NCBI GenBank assembly: GCA_020852865.1
Contig: JADYZZ010000027.1
Coordinates: 28,264 to 92,263, forward strand
DNA: 64,000 bases
Source: Rubrivivax sp.
GTDB taxonomy: Bacteria > Pseudomonadota > Gammaproteobacteria > Burkholderiales > Burkholderiaceae_C
Direction: 5' to 3'
Shown: positions 53,976 through 62,466 of the stretch, in pieces
How the letters are laid out: every line of letters starts with the position of its first letter
How positions within the stretch are numbered: position 1 is the first letter of the stretch
The notes under the pieces: model-generated
Databases searched by the model: none
What the model was told of the DNA's origin: nothing
What the model saw: only the letters and a program-made list of their open reading frames with translations
Made by a program: the position numbers and the translations under genes

Positions 53976-54317
53976 GGTCCTTGCTCCGGCTCGGACGCAC
54001 GGCCCAGCGCGCCGTCCGCTTTGCATTGTCCGCGCAAGCGCGCCGCGCTCGAGTGAGAGTGATCAGCGCACGGCGACAGCGTTGGCAGGCCGGGGCGACG
54101 GTCGGCCGGGTGAAGCAGCCTCTTCGAAGAGGATGATACAAGTGAGTGCATGCTCTCTACTTGTGCTGCGTGTTTCCATGGATGGTGTCCGAGACCGGCA
54201 CAGAGGCTGGCGATCGGTCCGGCGCAGGCGCCCGGCGCCGGAGCGTTCGCGCGGCGCGGGTGCTCGGGCTCGCTGCTCCGGCCCGAACCGAAGTCGGCCC
54301 GTAGAATTGCCGCCCCC
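53976..54317. other. 342-base region upstream of mnmG
   Basis: No gene is supported. It holds a perfect palindrome CCTCTTCGAAGAGG (54119-54132), an ACAAGT (54138-54143) / ACTTGT (54159-54164) inverted pair around GAGTGCATGCTCTC-like text, and a TAGAAT -10 box at 54302-54307 serving mnmG. Confidence 0.5.
54302..54307 (+). promoter_or_regulatory. -10 box TAGAAT upstream of mnmG
   Basis: TAGAAT is 10 bases before the mnmG ATG, the same sequence as the kdsD -10 box. The -35 is unclear. It implies a very short leader. Confidence 0.4.
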
Positions 54318-56291
54318 ATGTTGCACCCCAGCAGCTTCGACGTCATCGTGGTCGGAGGCGGCCACGCCGGCACCGAGGCCGCGCTGGCCGCCGCACGCAT
54401 GGGCTGCGCGACGCTGCTGCTGACGCAGAGCATCGAGACACTGGGTCAGATGAGCTGCAACCCGAGCATCGGCGGCATCGGCAAGGGCCATCTGGTCAAG
54501 GAGGTCGACGCGCTCGGCGGTGTGATGGCCGAGGCCGCGGACGAGGCCGGCATCCAGTTCCGCATCCTCAATGGCAGCAAGGGTCCGGCCGTGCGCGCCA
54601 CGCGCGCCCAGGCCGACCGGCTCCTGTACAAGGCCGCGATCCGCCGGCGCCTGGAGAACCAGCCGAACCTGTGGCTGTTCCAGCAGGCGGTGGACGATCT
54701 GCTGATCGAGGGCGGGCGCGTCGCCGGTGCGGTGACGCAGATCGGCCTCTCGTTCCGAGCGCGGGCGGTGGTGTTGACGGCGGGCACCTTTCTCGACGGC
54801 CGCGTTCATGTCGGGTTGCAGAGCCACGGCGCGGGTCGCGCGGGCGAGCCGCCGGCGTTGACGCTTGCCGCCCGTCTGAGGGAGCTGAAGCTGCCTCGGG
54901 GGCGCCTGAAGACCGGCACACCGCCACGTCTGGACGGCCGCACGATCGACTTCGCGCAAATGCAGGAACAGCCGGGAGACCTCGATCCGTTGCCGGTATT
55001 CGGCTTTCTCGGCCGGCCCGAGATGCACCCACCGCAGCTGCCTTGCTGGATCACGCAGACCAATGAGCGCACGCACGACATCATCCGCAGCGGCTTCGAT
55101 CGCAGCCCGATGTTCAGCGGCGTCATCGAAGGCGTGGGGCCGCGCTACTGCCCGAGCATCGAGGACAAGGTCCATCGCTTCGCCGACAAAGCCAGCCACC
55201 AGGTCTTCCTCGAGCCCGAGGGGCTGACGACGCACGAGTTCTATCCGAACGGCATTTCGACTTCGCTGCCGTTCGACGTGCAGATCGCCGCGGTGCATTC
55301 GATGCGGGGGCTCGAGCGCGCACACATCGTGCGGCCGGGTTACGCGATCGAGTACGACTACTTCGACCCGCGCGAGCTGAAGGCGAGCTTCGAAACGAGG
55401 GCGATCGGGGGACTGTTCTTTGCCGGCCAGATCAACGGCACGACCGGCTACGAGGAGGCCGCTGCGCAGGGCCTCCACGCGGGCGCCAATGCGGCGCTGC
55501 AAGTGCTTGGACGCGAGCCCTGGCTGCCCGGGCGCGACCAGGCGTATCTGGGCGTGCTGATCGACGATCTCGTCACGCGGGGCGTGACCGAACCGTATCG
55601 CATGTTCACCAGCCGCGCCGAGTACAGGCTGCAACTGCGCGAGGACAACGCCGATCTGCGTCTGACCGCCGTCGGTCGTGCGCTCGGGCTGGTGGACGAT
55701 CGGCGCTGGTCGGCGTTCGAGGTCAAGCGCGAGCGCATCGAGCGCGAATTGCAGCGGCTGCGCGCCACCTGGGTGCGCCCCGCCACGCTCGCGGGAGCCG
55801 ACGCCGAACGGCTGCTCGGCAAGGCGCTCGAACACGAGCACAGTCTGGCCGATCTGCTGCGGCGTCCGGGAGTCGGCTACGACCAGGCTTGCCGGGCCGC
55901 GGCCGCGGCACGGGCCGGCGATCCAGTTTCACGTGAAACGCGACGCGCCGAATGGGGCGCCCGCGAGGCCGACGCCGTGATCGAGCAATGCGAGATCGCG
56001 ATCAAGTACGCCGGATACATCGGCAAGCAGCAGGAAGAAGTCGAGCGCGTGACGGCCCTCGAACGGCTGCAGCTGCCCGAGGAATTCGACTACGCGCAGG
56101 TCAAGGCGCTGTCGTACGAAGTGCGACAGAAGCTCGCCCGCCACCGCCCGCGGACGCTCGGCCAGGCGGCGCGCATCTCCGGCGTCACGCCGGCGGCGAT
56201 CTCGCTGCTGCTGGTGCACCTGAAGAAGGGTCGGCGGCGCGGACCCGGGGCCGCCGGGTCCGCCGACACCGCGCCCGACGAGGCCGCTTGA
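54318..56291 (+). CDS. mnmG: tRNA uridine-5-carboxymethylaminomethyl(34) synthesis enzyme MnmG
   Basis: FAD- and NADH-dependent partner of MnmE, 657 residues, of normal length. The FAD motif is [23 protein letters not shown], then [22 protein letters not shown] near residue 50, and [11 protein letters not shown] near 200, all MnmG signatures. The C-terminal helical domain with [27 protein letters not shown] binds MnmE/tRNA. A parS-like site (55926-55939) lies inside the coding region. It is followed by rsmG and parA. Confidence 0.97.
   Translation: MLHPSSFDVIVVGGGHAGTEAALAAARMGCATLLLTQSIETLGQMSCNPSIGGIGKGHLVKEVDALGGVMAEAADEAGIQFRILNGSKGPAVRATRAQADRLLYKAAIRRRLENQPNLWLFQQAVDDLLIEGGRVAGAVTQIGLSFRARAVVLTAGTFLDGRVHVGLQSHGAGRAGEPPALTLAARLRELKLPRGRLKTGTPPRLDGRTIDFAQMQEQPGDLDPLPVFGFLGRPEMHPPQLPCWITQTNERTHDIIRSGFDRSPMFSGVIEGVGPRYCPSIEDKVHRFADKASHQVFLEPEGLTTHEFYPNGISTSLPFDVQIAAVHSMRGLERAHIVRPGYAIEYDYFDPRELKASFETRAIGGLFFAGQINGTTGYEEAAAQGLHAGANAALQVLGREPWLPGRDQAYLGVLIDDLVTRGVTEPYRMFTSRAEYRLQLREDNADLRLTAVGRALGLVDDRRWSAFEVKRERIERELQRLRATWVRPATLAGADAERLLGKALEHEHSLADLLRRPGVGYDQACRAAAAARAGDPVSRETRRAEWGAREADAVIEQCEIAIKYAGYIGKQQEEVERVTALERLQLPEEFDYAQVKALSYEVRQKLARHRPRTLGQAARISGVTPAAISLLLVHLKKGRRRGPGAAGSADTAPDEAA
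55926..55939. promoter_or_regulatory. parS site inside mnmG
   Basis: GTTTCACGTGAAAC is the perfect palindromic core of the parS consensus TGTTNCACGTGAAACA; only the outermost base on each side differs. ParB binds such sites to nucleate the segregation complex. Confidence 0.85.
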
Positions 56292-56326
56292 GCCGAAACG
56301 CGGAGGGTGCGGGCGACCGAGCCGGG

Positions 56327-56962
56327 ATGTCTCGGACGCTGCACGGCATCGCGCGCGCGCTCGACATCGATCGGAGCGAGCGGCGGCTCGAAGCCCTGGT
56401 CGATTACGTCGAGTTGCTCGAGCGCTGGAATGCCGCCTACAACCTGACCGCCCTGCGCGAGCGCGCTGCCGTGCTGACTCAGCACCTGAGCGATTGCCTC
56501 GCCGTCGTACCGGCTCTGGCGCGGCACGCCGAGGGCGGGCGCCTGCTCGACGTCGGCAGCGGCGCGGGTCTGCCGGGCGTGGTGATCGCTGCAATGCTGC
56601 CGGGCTGGGACGTCACTTGCGTCGACGCGGTGGGCAAGAAAGCGGCTTTCGTCCGCCACGCGGCGGGCGCGCTGCGTCTGCCCAATCTGCACGCAGAGCA
56701 TGTGCGGATAGAGGCCCTGCGTGCGCCCGCCTTCGACGTCATCACCGCGCGCGCATTCGGCAGTCTGGCCGAATTGGTGCGCCTGACCGCGCGACATCTG
56801 GCGCCGGGCGGTGTCTGGCTGGCGATGAAGGGGCACGAGCCGGTCGAGGAAATGGCGGCGCTGCCGGCCGAAATCGACGTGTTTCACGTGGAACCGCTCG
56901 CCGTTCCCGGGCTTGCCGCACAGCGTTGCCTGGTCTGGATGCGGAGCAGGCGAGGCGGCTGA
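56327..56962 (+). CDS. rsmG: 16S rRNA (guanine(527)-N7)-methyltransferase RsmG
   Basis: Methylates G527 in 16S rRNA using AdoMet. It has 211 residues. The SAM-binding motif is LLDVGSGAGLPGVVIAAM, preceded by WNAAYNLTALRE and followed by ITARAFGSLAELV, all RsmG features. Length is normal. It follows mnmG by 35 bases, the usual gene order near the origin. A second parS-like site lies near its 3' end (56880). Confidence 0.95.
   Translation: MSRTLHGIARALDIDRSERRLEALVDYVELLERWNAAYNLTALRERAAVLTQHLSDCLAVVPALARHAEGGRLLDVGSGAGLPGVVIAAMLPGWDVTCVDAVGKKAAFVRHAAGALRLPNLHAEHVRIEALRAPAFDVITARAFGSLAELVRLTARHLAPGGVWLAMKGHEPVEEMAALPAEIDVFHVEPLAVPGLAAQRCLVWMRSRRGG
56880..56895. promoter_or_regulatory. parS-like site inside rsmG
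   Basis: TGTTTCACGTGGAACC matches the parS consensus except at two positions (A to G inside the right arm, and the last base). GGAAC right arms occur in natural parS sites. Confidence 0.7.
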
Positions 56963-57256
56963 GAGCCTGGAAGTCGCCGCTCGGCGTAAGCACGACGGTA
57001 CTCTTCGCGCTGGTCGGGGAGCCGTGCTGCGTACGCGCCGCTTCTGTCGGCATTGCCAGTCCTCATGCGACCGGACTTCTCGGTTAGCCTTCGCGCTGCG
57101 CCGCCGCGCGCGCCGCGGTCCGTCCTCCCCCCGGAATACGTCTTTGCGTCCCGTGTTCGGTATCTCCGGCTGCGGCGCCTGCGGCGCTGCGCCTCGCCGC
57201 CTCCTCGGCCTGCCCGCGGCTCTCAGCGCGCGTGCTGCGTGCTGCGGGGCCTCTTG

Positions 57257-58033
57257 ATGCCGGCAGACCGCATGCGCATCTTCTGTGTCGCCAACCAGAA
57301 GGGCGGGGTCGGCAAGACCACGACCACGGTCAACCTCGCCGCCGGGTTGGCGCTGGAGGGCCGCCGCGTGCTGGTCGTCGACCTCGACCCGCAGGGCAAC
57401 GCCACGATGGGCTCGGGCATCGACAAGCGCCAGCTCGACGCGAGCGTCTACGACCTGCTCCTCGGCGCGCTCGGCGTTCCCGAGGCGCGCCGGCGCAGCG
57501 ACAAGGGCAGCTACGACATCATCGGCGCCAACCGCGAACTCGCCGGCGCCGAGGTCGAGCTCGTCGCGCTCGAGCAGCGCGAGCGGCGGCTGAAGCAGGC
57601 CTTGGCAGCCGTGCGCGAGGAGTACGACTTCGTGCTCGTCGACTGCCCGCCCAGCCTGAGCCTGCTCACGCTCAACGGACTCGTCGCGGCGCACGGCGTG
57701 ATCGTGCCGATGCAGTGCGAGTACTTCGCGCTCGAGGGTCTGTCGGATCTGGTGAACACGATCAAGCAGGTGCACGCCAACCTGAACCCCGAGCTGCAGA
57801 TCATCGGCCTGCTGCGCGTGATGTTCGACCCGCGCATCACGCTGCAGCAGCAGGTGAGCGAGCAGCTCAAGGCGCATTTCGGCGCCAAGGTGTTCGACAC
57901 CGTGATCCCGCGCAACGTGCGCCTGGCCGAGGCGCCGAGCTACGGCCAACCGGGTGTCGTGTTCGACCCCGCGTCCAAGGGGGCGCAGGCGTTTCGCGAG
58001 TTTGCACGTGAAGTGGCGCGGCGGTTCGGCTGA
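57257..58033 (+). CDS. parA: chromosome partitioning ATPase ParA (Soj)
   Basis: Walker-type ATPase of 258 residues (253 if ATG 57272 is used). The deviant Walker A is KGGVGKTTT, then VDLDPQGNATMGSG, and DFVLVDCPPSLSLLTLNGL for Walker B. It drives segregation of origin regions with ParB and parS. The 294 bases between rsmG and this start show no gene. Its parB partner is not adjacent: an acetyltransferase and argC lie between. Confidence 0.95.
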   Translation: MPADRMRIFCVANQKGGVGKTTTTVNLAAGLALEGRRVLVVDLDPQGNATMGSGIDKRQLDASVYDLLLGALGVPEARRRSDKGSYDIIGANRELAGAEVELVALEQRERRLKQALAAVREEYDFVLVDCPPSLSLLTLNGLVAAHGVIVPMQCEYFALEGLSDLVNTIKQVHANLNPELQIIGLLRVMFDPRITLQQQVSEQLKAHFGAKVFDTVIPRNVRLAEAPSYGQPGVVFDPASKGAQAFREFAREVARRFG

Positions 58034-58037
58034 AGAC

Positions 58038-58826
58038 GTGGACCAGTCGCTGCTCGCGCGCATCGAAGACGCGTCGCTTCACGCGAGCGCGCCGCCCGAG
58101 CAGCGCTGGCTCGACGGCTGGCTGCTGCGGTTCTCGCCGGGCAAGGCCAAGCGCGCACGCAGCATCCAGGCGGTGGCGCCGGGCCGGCTGCCGATCGACA
58201 CGAAGCTCGCGCTTGCCGCCGAGGTGTACCGCGAGGCGGCGCTGCCGATGCTGGTGCGCGTGACGCCCCTCTCGGCGCCGGCAGGCCTCGACGCCCATCT
58301 GGCGGCGCTCGGTTGGGAGGCGATCGAGGACACGCTCGTGCTGGTCCACACCGGCCTCGGCAAGGGCTCGGCGTTCGGCGTGACGGGGCCGACGCCTGCG
58401 CACCCGCCGGGCCTGTGCTGGACCGAGCTCGACACCGCCGCCTTCGCGCAAGCTGTCGGCGTGCTGCGCGGCTCGACGCCGACCGAGCGTGACGCACATG
58501 CCGAGCGCTTGCGCGCGGCATCGACGCGTTTTCAGGCCTACGCGTGGACCGACGCCACCCTTGGAACCGTCGTGGCCTGCGGGCAGTTCGCGCGCGAAGG
58601 TGATCTGGTCGGGATCTACGATGTCTTCACGGCGGCAGCGCGACGGCGCACCGGACTCGCAAGTTCTTTATGTGAGCGCATGCTTTCGATATCAGCCAAC
58701 GAGGGCGCGAAAGTCGCATACCTTCAGGTTGGGGCGGACAACCTCGGAGCGCAACGCGTGTACGGTCGCCTTGGCTTCGCCGTCGGCTATTCGTACCACT
58801 ATCGCGTGCCCGGTCGATCGCCCTGA
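58038..58826 (+). CDS. GNAT family N-acetyltransferase
   Basis: Protein of 262 residues. The N-terminal ~120 residues (QRWLDGWLLRFSPGKAKRARSIQ) are an extra domain seen in some GNAT proteins. The acetyl-CoA-binding motif A is in the C-terminal half: VGIYDVFTAAARRRTGLASSLCERML (a variant of RxxGxG/A), then VGADNLGAQRVYGRLGF. GTG 58038 is 5 bases after the parA stop and was chosen by spacing. It is likely cotranscribed with parA. The substrate is unknown. Confidence 0.88.
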   Translation: MDQSLLARIEDASLHASAPPEQRWLDGWLLRFSPGKAKRARSIQAVAPGRLPIDTKLALAAEVYREAALPMLVRVTPLSAPAGLDAHLAALGWEAIEDTLVLVHTGLGKGSAFGVTGPTPAHPPGLCWTELDTAAFAQAVGVLRGSTPTERDAHAERLRAASTRFQAYAWTDATLGTVVACGQFAREGDLVGIYDVFTAAARRRTGLASSLCERMLSISANEGAKVAYLQVGADNLGAQRVYGRLGFAVGYSYHYRVPGRSP

Positions 58827-58895
58827 CCCGCAGGCAATGCCCGGGTGCCGCCGCACGCCGAGGTGACGAACGGGCGCCCGGTGGATCCGGACGAC

Positions 58896-58911
58896 CCGCC
58901 CACGCTCCTAG
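58896..58911. repeat. partial copy of the 53703-53758 repeat arm
   Basis: CCGCCCACGCTCCTAG is identical to 53743-53758. On the minus strand it supplies the TAG stop of argC followed by GAGCGTGGGCGG, just as the copy at 53703 supplies the exporter's TAG. No opposite arm is seen here. Confidence 0.65.
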
Positions 58912-59846
58912 AGCCCGAGCCCTTCGTCGGCGCCCAGGTGCACGTTCATCGCCTGCACGGCGGCGCCGCTGGCGCCCTTGCCGAGGTTGTCGAGCCGGGC
59001 AACCAGCAGCGCACGGGAATCGTCGGCGAACACAAAGATGTCGGCACGATTGGTGTCGTTGCAGGCCTGAACGTCAAGATAGCCGTCAGCAAGCGTCACC
59101 GGATCGCGCAGCGGCATCACGCGCACGAAGCGCTCGCCGGCGTAGCGCCGTTCGTACGCACGCTGGATCGCCTCGGCCGTGGTGCCGAGCTGGTCGAGGT
59201 GCAGCGGCACCGACACCGCCAAGCCCTTGAAGAAGCTGCTCACGACCGGCATCAGGATCGGCGGCGTGGCCAGCCCCGTGTGCGCCATCATTTCAGGCAC
59301 ATGCTTGTGCGCCATCGTCAGGCCATACGGGCGCGGTGCGCCGAGCGCGGGCGGCTGCGGCCTTGCCTCGTACTGCTCGATCATCTTCCTGCCGCCACCG
59401 GAGTAACCGGTGATCGACATCGCGCTCACCGCCGCCGCCGCCGGCACCAGACCGACGTCGACCAGCGGGCGCAGCAGCAGGATGAACGCGCTGGCGTGGC
59501 AGCCCGGGTTGGCGATGCGCTTGCCCTGACGGATCGCATCGCGCTGCCCCGGTGCCAGTTCCGGCAGGCCGTAGACCCAGCCCGGCAGGGTGCGGTGTGC
59601 GGTGCTGGCATCGATGATGCAGGTCGCGGGATTGCGCACCAGCGCCACCGCCTCGCGCGCCGCGGCGTCGGGCAGGCACAGGAAAGCGACGTCGGCCGCA
59701 TTGAGCAGGCGCGCACGCTCGGCCGCGTCCTTGCGGCGCTCGGGCTCGATGCGCAGCAGTTCGAGGTCGCGCCGCGCGGCCAGGTATTCGTGAATGCGAA
59801 GGCCGGTCGTGCCTTCCTGTCCGTCGACAAATACGGCGTGACTCAT
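58908..59846 (-). CDS. argC: N-acetyl-gamma-glutamyl-phosphate reductase, type 2
   Basis: Third step of arginine synthesis: NADPH-dependent reduction of N-acetylglutamyl-phosphate to the semialdehyde. It has 312 residues, the short type 2 form. The NADP loop is [19 protein letters not shown], the active-site Cys is in [11 protein letters not shown], and the later His is in HKHVPEMM. The start is ATG 59846. It sits between the parA and parB genes on the opposite strand and ends inside a copy of the REP-like arm. Confidence 0.95.
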   Translation of the reverse strand: MSHAVFVDGQEGTTGLRIHEYLAARRDLELLRIEPERRKDAAERARLLNAADVAFLCLPDAAAREAVALVRNPATCIIDASTAHRTLPGWVYGLPELAPGQRDAIRQGKRIANPGCHASAFILLLRPLVDVGLVPAAAAVSAMSITGYSGGGRKMIEQYEARPQPPALGAPRPYGLTMAHKHVPEMMAHTGLATPPILMPVVSSFFKGLAVSVPLHLDQLGTTAEAIQRAYERRYAGERFVRVMPLRDPVTLADGYLDVQACNDTNRADIFVFADDSRALLVARLDNLGKGASGAAVQAMNVHLGADEGLGL

Positions 59847-60002
59847 GTTCGATGCTCTCGGGCGCGATGCTGCGCGTTTCGAGAATAAGGCATGAGGGCA
59901 TGCCGCGCCGGCGGCGTGCGCGGCGCGCGCTCGGGCGACGGCGCAACCGCCGGGCGACGCCGCCAGCGCGGCGCGCAGCGTCGCCTGACCCACAATCGCA
60001 CC

Positions 60003-60899
60003 ATGGCGACGAAGAAACCCAAGGGTCTGGGCCTCGGGCTCGAAGCGCTGCTCGGCCCGCGGGTGAGCGACGCAGCGGCCGAGGGTCGGCCGAGCGAGCT
60101 TGCGCTGGCGCAATTGCGTCCCGGCAAGTACCAGCCGCGCACGCGCATGGACGAGGGTGCGCTGTACGAGCTCGCCCAGAGCATCCGCAGCCAGGGAGTG
60201 ATGCAGCCGGTATTGGTGCGTCCGGTGGGCGGCGGCCGCTACGAGATCATCGCCGGCGAACGCCGCGTGCGCGCGGCCGCGCTCGCCGGACTCGAGCGCG
60301 TGCCGGTGCTCGTGCGCGAAGTACCCGACGAGTCGGCAGCGGTAATGGCGCTGATCGAGAACATCCAGCGCGAGGACCTCAACCCGCTCGAGGAGGCGCA
60401 GGGCCTGCAGCGGCTCGTCGGCGAGTTCAAGCTCACGCACGAGCAGGCGGCGCAGGCGGTCGGCCGCTCGCGCAGCGCCGCGAGCAACCTGCTGCGGCTG
60501 CTCAACCTGCCCGAGCCGGTGCGCGCCATGCTGATGGCGGGCGATCTCGACATGGGGCACGCGCGTGCGCTGCTCGCGCTGCCGGCGGCCCAGCAGGTGC
60601 TGACGGCACAGCAGATCGCCACCAGGCAATGCAGCGTGCGCGAGGCCGAGGCGCTGGTGGCGCGCCAGCTGCGCGGCGACGGCCGGGCCCAGCGCGCCGG
60701 CGGCGGCGCCACGACGGCGACCAAGCCGCGCGACATCGTCCGCCTCGAGGAGCGTCTGGCCGACCGTCTTGCCGCCGCAGTCGAGATCCGGCTTCGGAAG
60801 AAGACGGCGCGCGGCCAGAGCGGCGAGGTCGCGATCCGCTTCGACTCGCTCGACGAACTGAACGGTCTGCTCGACAAGCTCGGCGCCACCGAAGCCTGA
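60003..60899 (+). CDS. parB: chromosome partitioning protein ParB (Spo0J)
   Basis: Centromere-binding CTPase of 298 residues. The N-terminal [11 protein letters not shown] precedes the ParB/Srx CTP-binding domain with [24 protein letters not shown] and [13 protein letters not shown]. The HTH domain is [27 protein letters not shown], and the C-terminal dimerisation part ends [22 protein letters not shown] at 59991 could be the -10. It should bind the two parS sites about 4 kb upstream. Confidence 0.96.
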   Translation: MATKKPKGLGLGLEALLGPRVSDAAAEGRPSELALAQLRPGKYQPRTRMDEGALYELAQSIRSQGVMQPVLVRPVGGGRYEIIAGERRVRAAALAGLERVPVLVREVPDESAAVMALIENIQREDLNPLEEAQGLQRLVGEFKLTHEQAAQAVGRSRSAASNLLRLLNLPEPVRAMLMAGDLDMGHARALLALPAAQQVLTAQQIATRQCSVREAEALVARQLRGDGRAQRAGGGATTATKPRDIVRLEERLADRLAAAVEIRLRKKTARGQSGEVAIRFDSLDELNGLLDKLGATEA

Positions 60900-60952
60900 A
60901 ACGCGCGGCGCCAACCGCGCAGCCGCCGGCCGTCCCGGCGCACGCGCCCCGA

Positions 60953-62146
60953 TCAGGGCGCTACGCCCAGCCCTCCCGTCCGGCGCCGCAGCGCGGCCAG
61001 CCACAGCAAGGCCAGCGCCACGGCCGCGATCGGCAGCAGCGAGCCGAAGTTCAGCAGCTGCCAGCCCTGGGTCGTGACGAGCGCTCCGGACGCGAACGAA
61101 GTCACCGTCATCGTCGCGTAGACGCAGGTGTCCATCGCGCCTTGCACCTTGGTCCGCTCCTCGTGGCGATAGACGCCGGTCAGCAGCGTGCTGCCGCCGA
61201 TGTAGAGGAAGTTCCAGCCCACGCCCAGCGTGAACAGCGCCACCAGGAACTGCATCAGCTCGACGCCCGAAAGCGCCACCGCGACGCACACCAGATTGAG
61301 CGCCACGCCGACCGACATCACGGCGGGCGCGCCGAAGCGCTTGATCACGTGGCCGGTGAAGAAGCTCGGCACGAACATGCCGAGCACATGCCACTCGAGC
61401 ACGAGTGCGGCGCTCGAGAACGGAAGCTGGCACTGCTGCATCGCGATCGGCGTCGCCGCCATCAGCAGGTTCATCACGCCGTAGCCCAGCGCCGCGGCGA
61501 GCACGGCGACGATGAACTGCGGCTGGCGTGCGATCTCGGCCAGCGGCCGGCCCAGCCGCTCGCCGGGCGCGGGCGCGCGATGCTCTGGGAACCGGATGAA
61601 CGCCAGCGCCGCAAAGGACAGCGCGGCGGCGACGATGAGCGAGAGATAGCTGCCGACGAACCGGACCGGCAGCAAGTCGCGCGTGGCGCTTGCCAGATTG
61701 GGGCCGATGAAGGCGCCGACGATGCCGCCGGCCAGCACCCAGGAGATGGCCTTTTCCTTGTGCGACTCGGCCACCAGTTCGGGCCCGGCAAAGCGGTAGA
61801 GCGACGCGTTGGCGCTGTAGAAGCCGGCGCTGATCGTCGAGCCGACGAGCCACCAGAACTGCTGCGTCCATGCCGCGTACGCGCACGACGCGGCCGACAG
61901 CGCGGCCACCACGAGCCCGACCTGGAACGAGCGCTTGCGCCCGTAATGTGCCTGGATCCTGGCCACCAGCGGCGCGCACAGGGCGCCGCCGACGACGTAT
62001 CCCATCACCGGCAGCGTGGCCATCCAGCCCAGCGGGGCGAGTGCCAGCCCCACGAGCCCGTTGATGGCGATGAACGTGACGTTGTTGGTCAGGAACATGC
62101 CCTGGCAAAACGCCAGCAGCAACAGGTGTCGATTCATTGTGCTCAT
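60953..62146 (-). CDS. MFS transporter
   Basis: Membrane transporter of 397 residues with about 12 helices and the MFS loop [17 protein letters not shown] between helices 2 and 3. The N-terminus [30 protein letters not shown] and [17 protein letters not shown] resemble a group of uncharacterised proteobacterial MFS proteins. The substrate is unknown. ATG 62146 was chosen (MST then MNRH); an ATG three codons later is possible. Confidence 0.88.
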   Translation of the reverse strand: MSTMNRHLLLLAFCQGMFLTNNVTFIAINGLVGLALAPLGWMATLPVMGYVVGGALCAPLVARIQAHYGRKRSFQVGLVVAALSAASCAYAAWTQQFWWLVGSTISAGFYSANASLYRFAGPELVAESHKEKAISWVLAGGIVGAFIGPNLASATRDLLPVRFVGSYLSLIVAAALSFAALAFIRFPEHRAPAPGERLGRPLAEIARQPQFIVAVLAAALGYGVMNLLMAATPIAMQQCQLPFSSAALVLEWHVLGMFVPSFFTGHVIKRFGAPAVMSVGVALNLVCVAVALSGVELMQFLVALFTLGVGWNFLYIGGSTLLTGVYRHEERTKVQGAMDTCVYATMTVTSFASGALVTTQGWQLLNFGSLLPIAAVALALLWLAALRRRTGGLGVAP

Positions 62147-62466
62147 GTTCTCACATGCGGCGCCGGCTGTCGGCGCGCGGCGCGGCTCGTGCGTTGTGTC
62201 GGCAGTCTGGCGCGCGCGCCTCCGAGATCCGGTGTCCGTGCCGGCAAGCACGGAAATGCTGCCGGAATCGCCCCGTTCTCGGGGAACGCGGCGGCGCGGA
62301 ATAGATCATCCTGAACATGCGCCGAGACGGCCGCCCGGGCGGCGGCCGACCGGAAAGCTCTGATGGCGCCCGGGCCCGTGAAGCCGGGACTTCATCAGAA
62401 CTTCCCAGAAGTGCAGGCGCTGCGGGACGTCCGCGTCGCGTGCCTCGCTGGCCACCGGAGGTCCGC
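62147..62466. other. 320-base divergent region between MFS gene and prkA
   Basis: No gene is supported. It must hold the promoters of both genes. Short GC-rich inverted repeats (GGCCGCCCGGGCGGC-like near 62330) are present. No sigma-54 or clear sigma-70 match was seen. Confidence 0.45.

Noticed and set aside
58006..58018. GCACGTGAAG near the parA stop as a third parS
   Set aside because: Only the inner CACGTGAA core matches; the left arm lacks GTTT, so it falls below the standard of the other two sites.
53976..60002. Chromosomal origin (oriC)
   Set aside because: Despite parS and parAB, no dnaA gene, DnaA-box cluster or AT-rich unwinding stretch is visible. The origin is probably nearby but outside, or in a form I cannot see.
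58908..62108. Open frame of 1066 codons on the minus strand covering argC and the parB region
   Set aside because: Only the last 312 codons (argC) have protein-like sequence. The rest is antisense to parB and the MFS gene.
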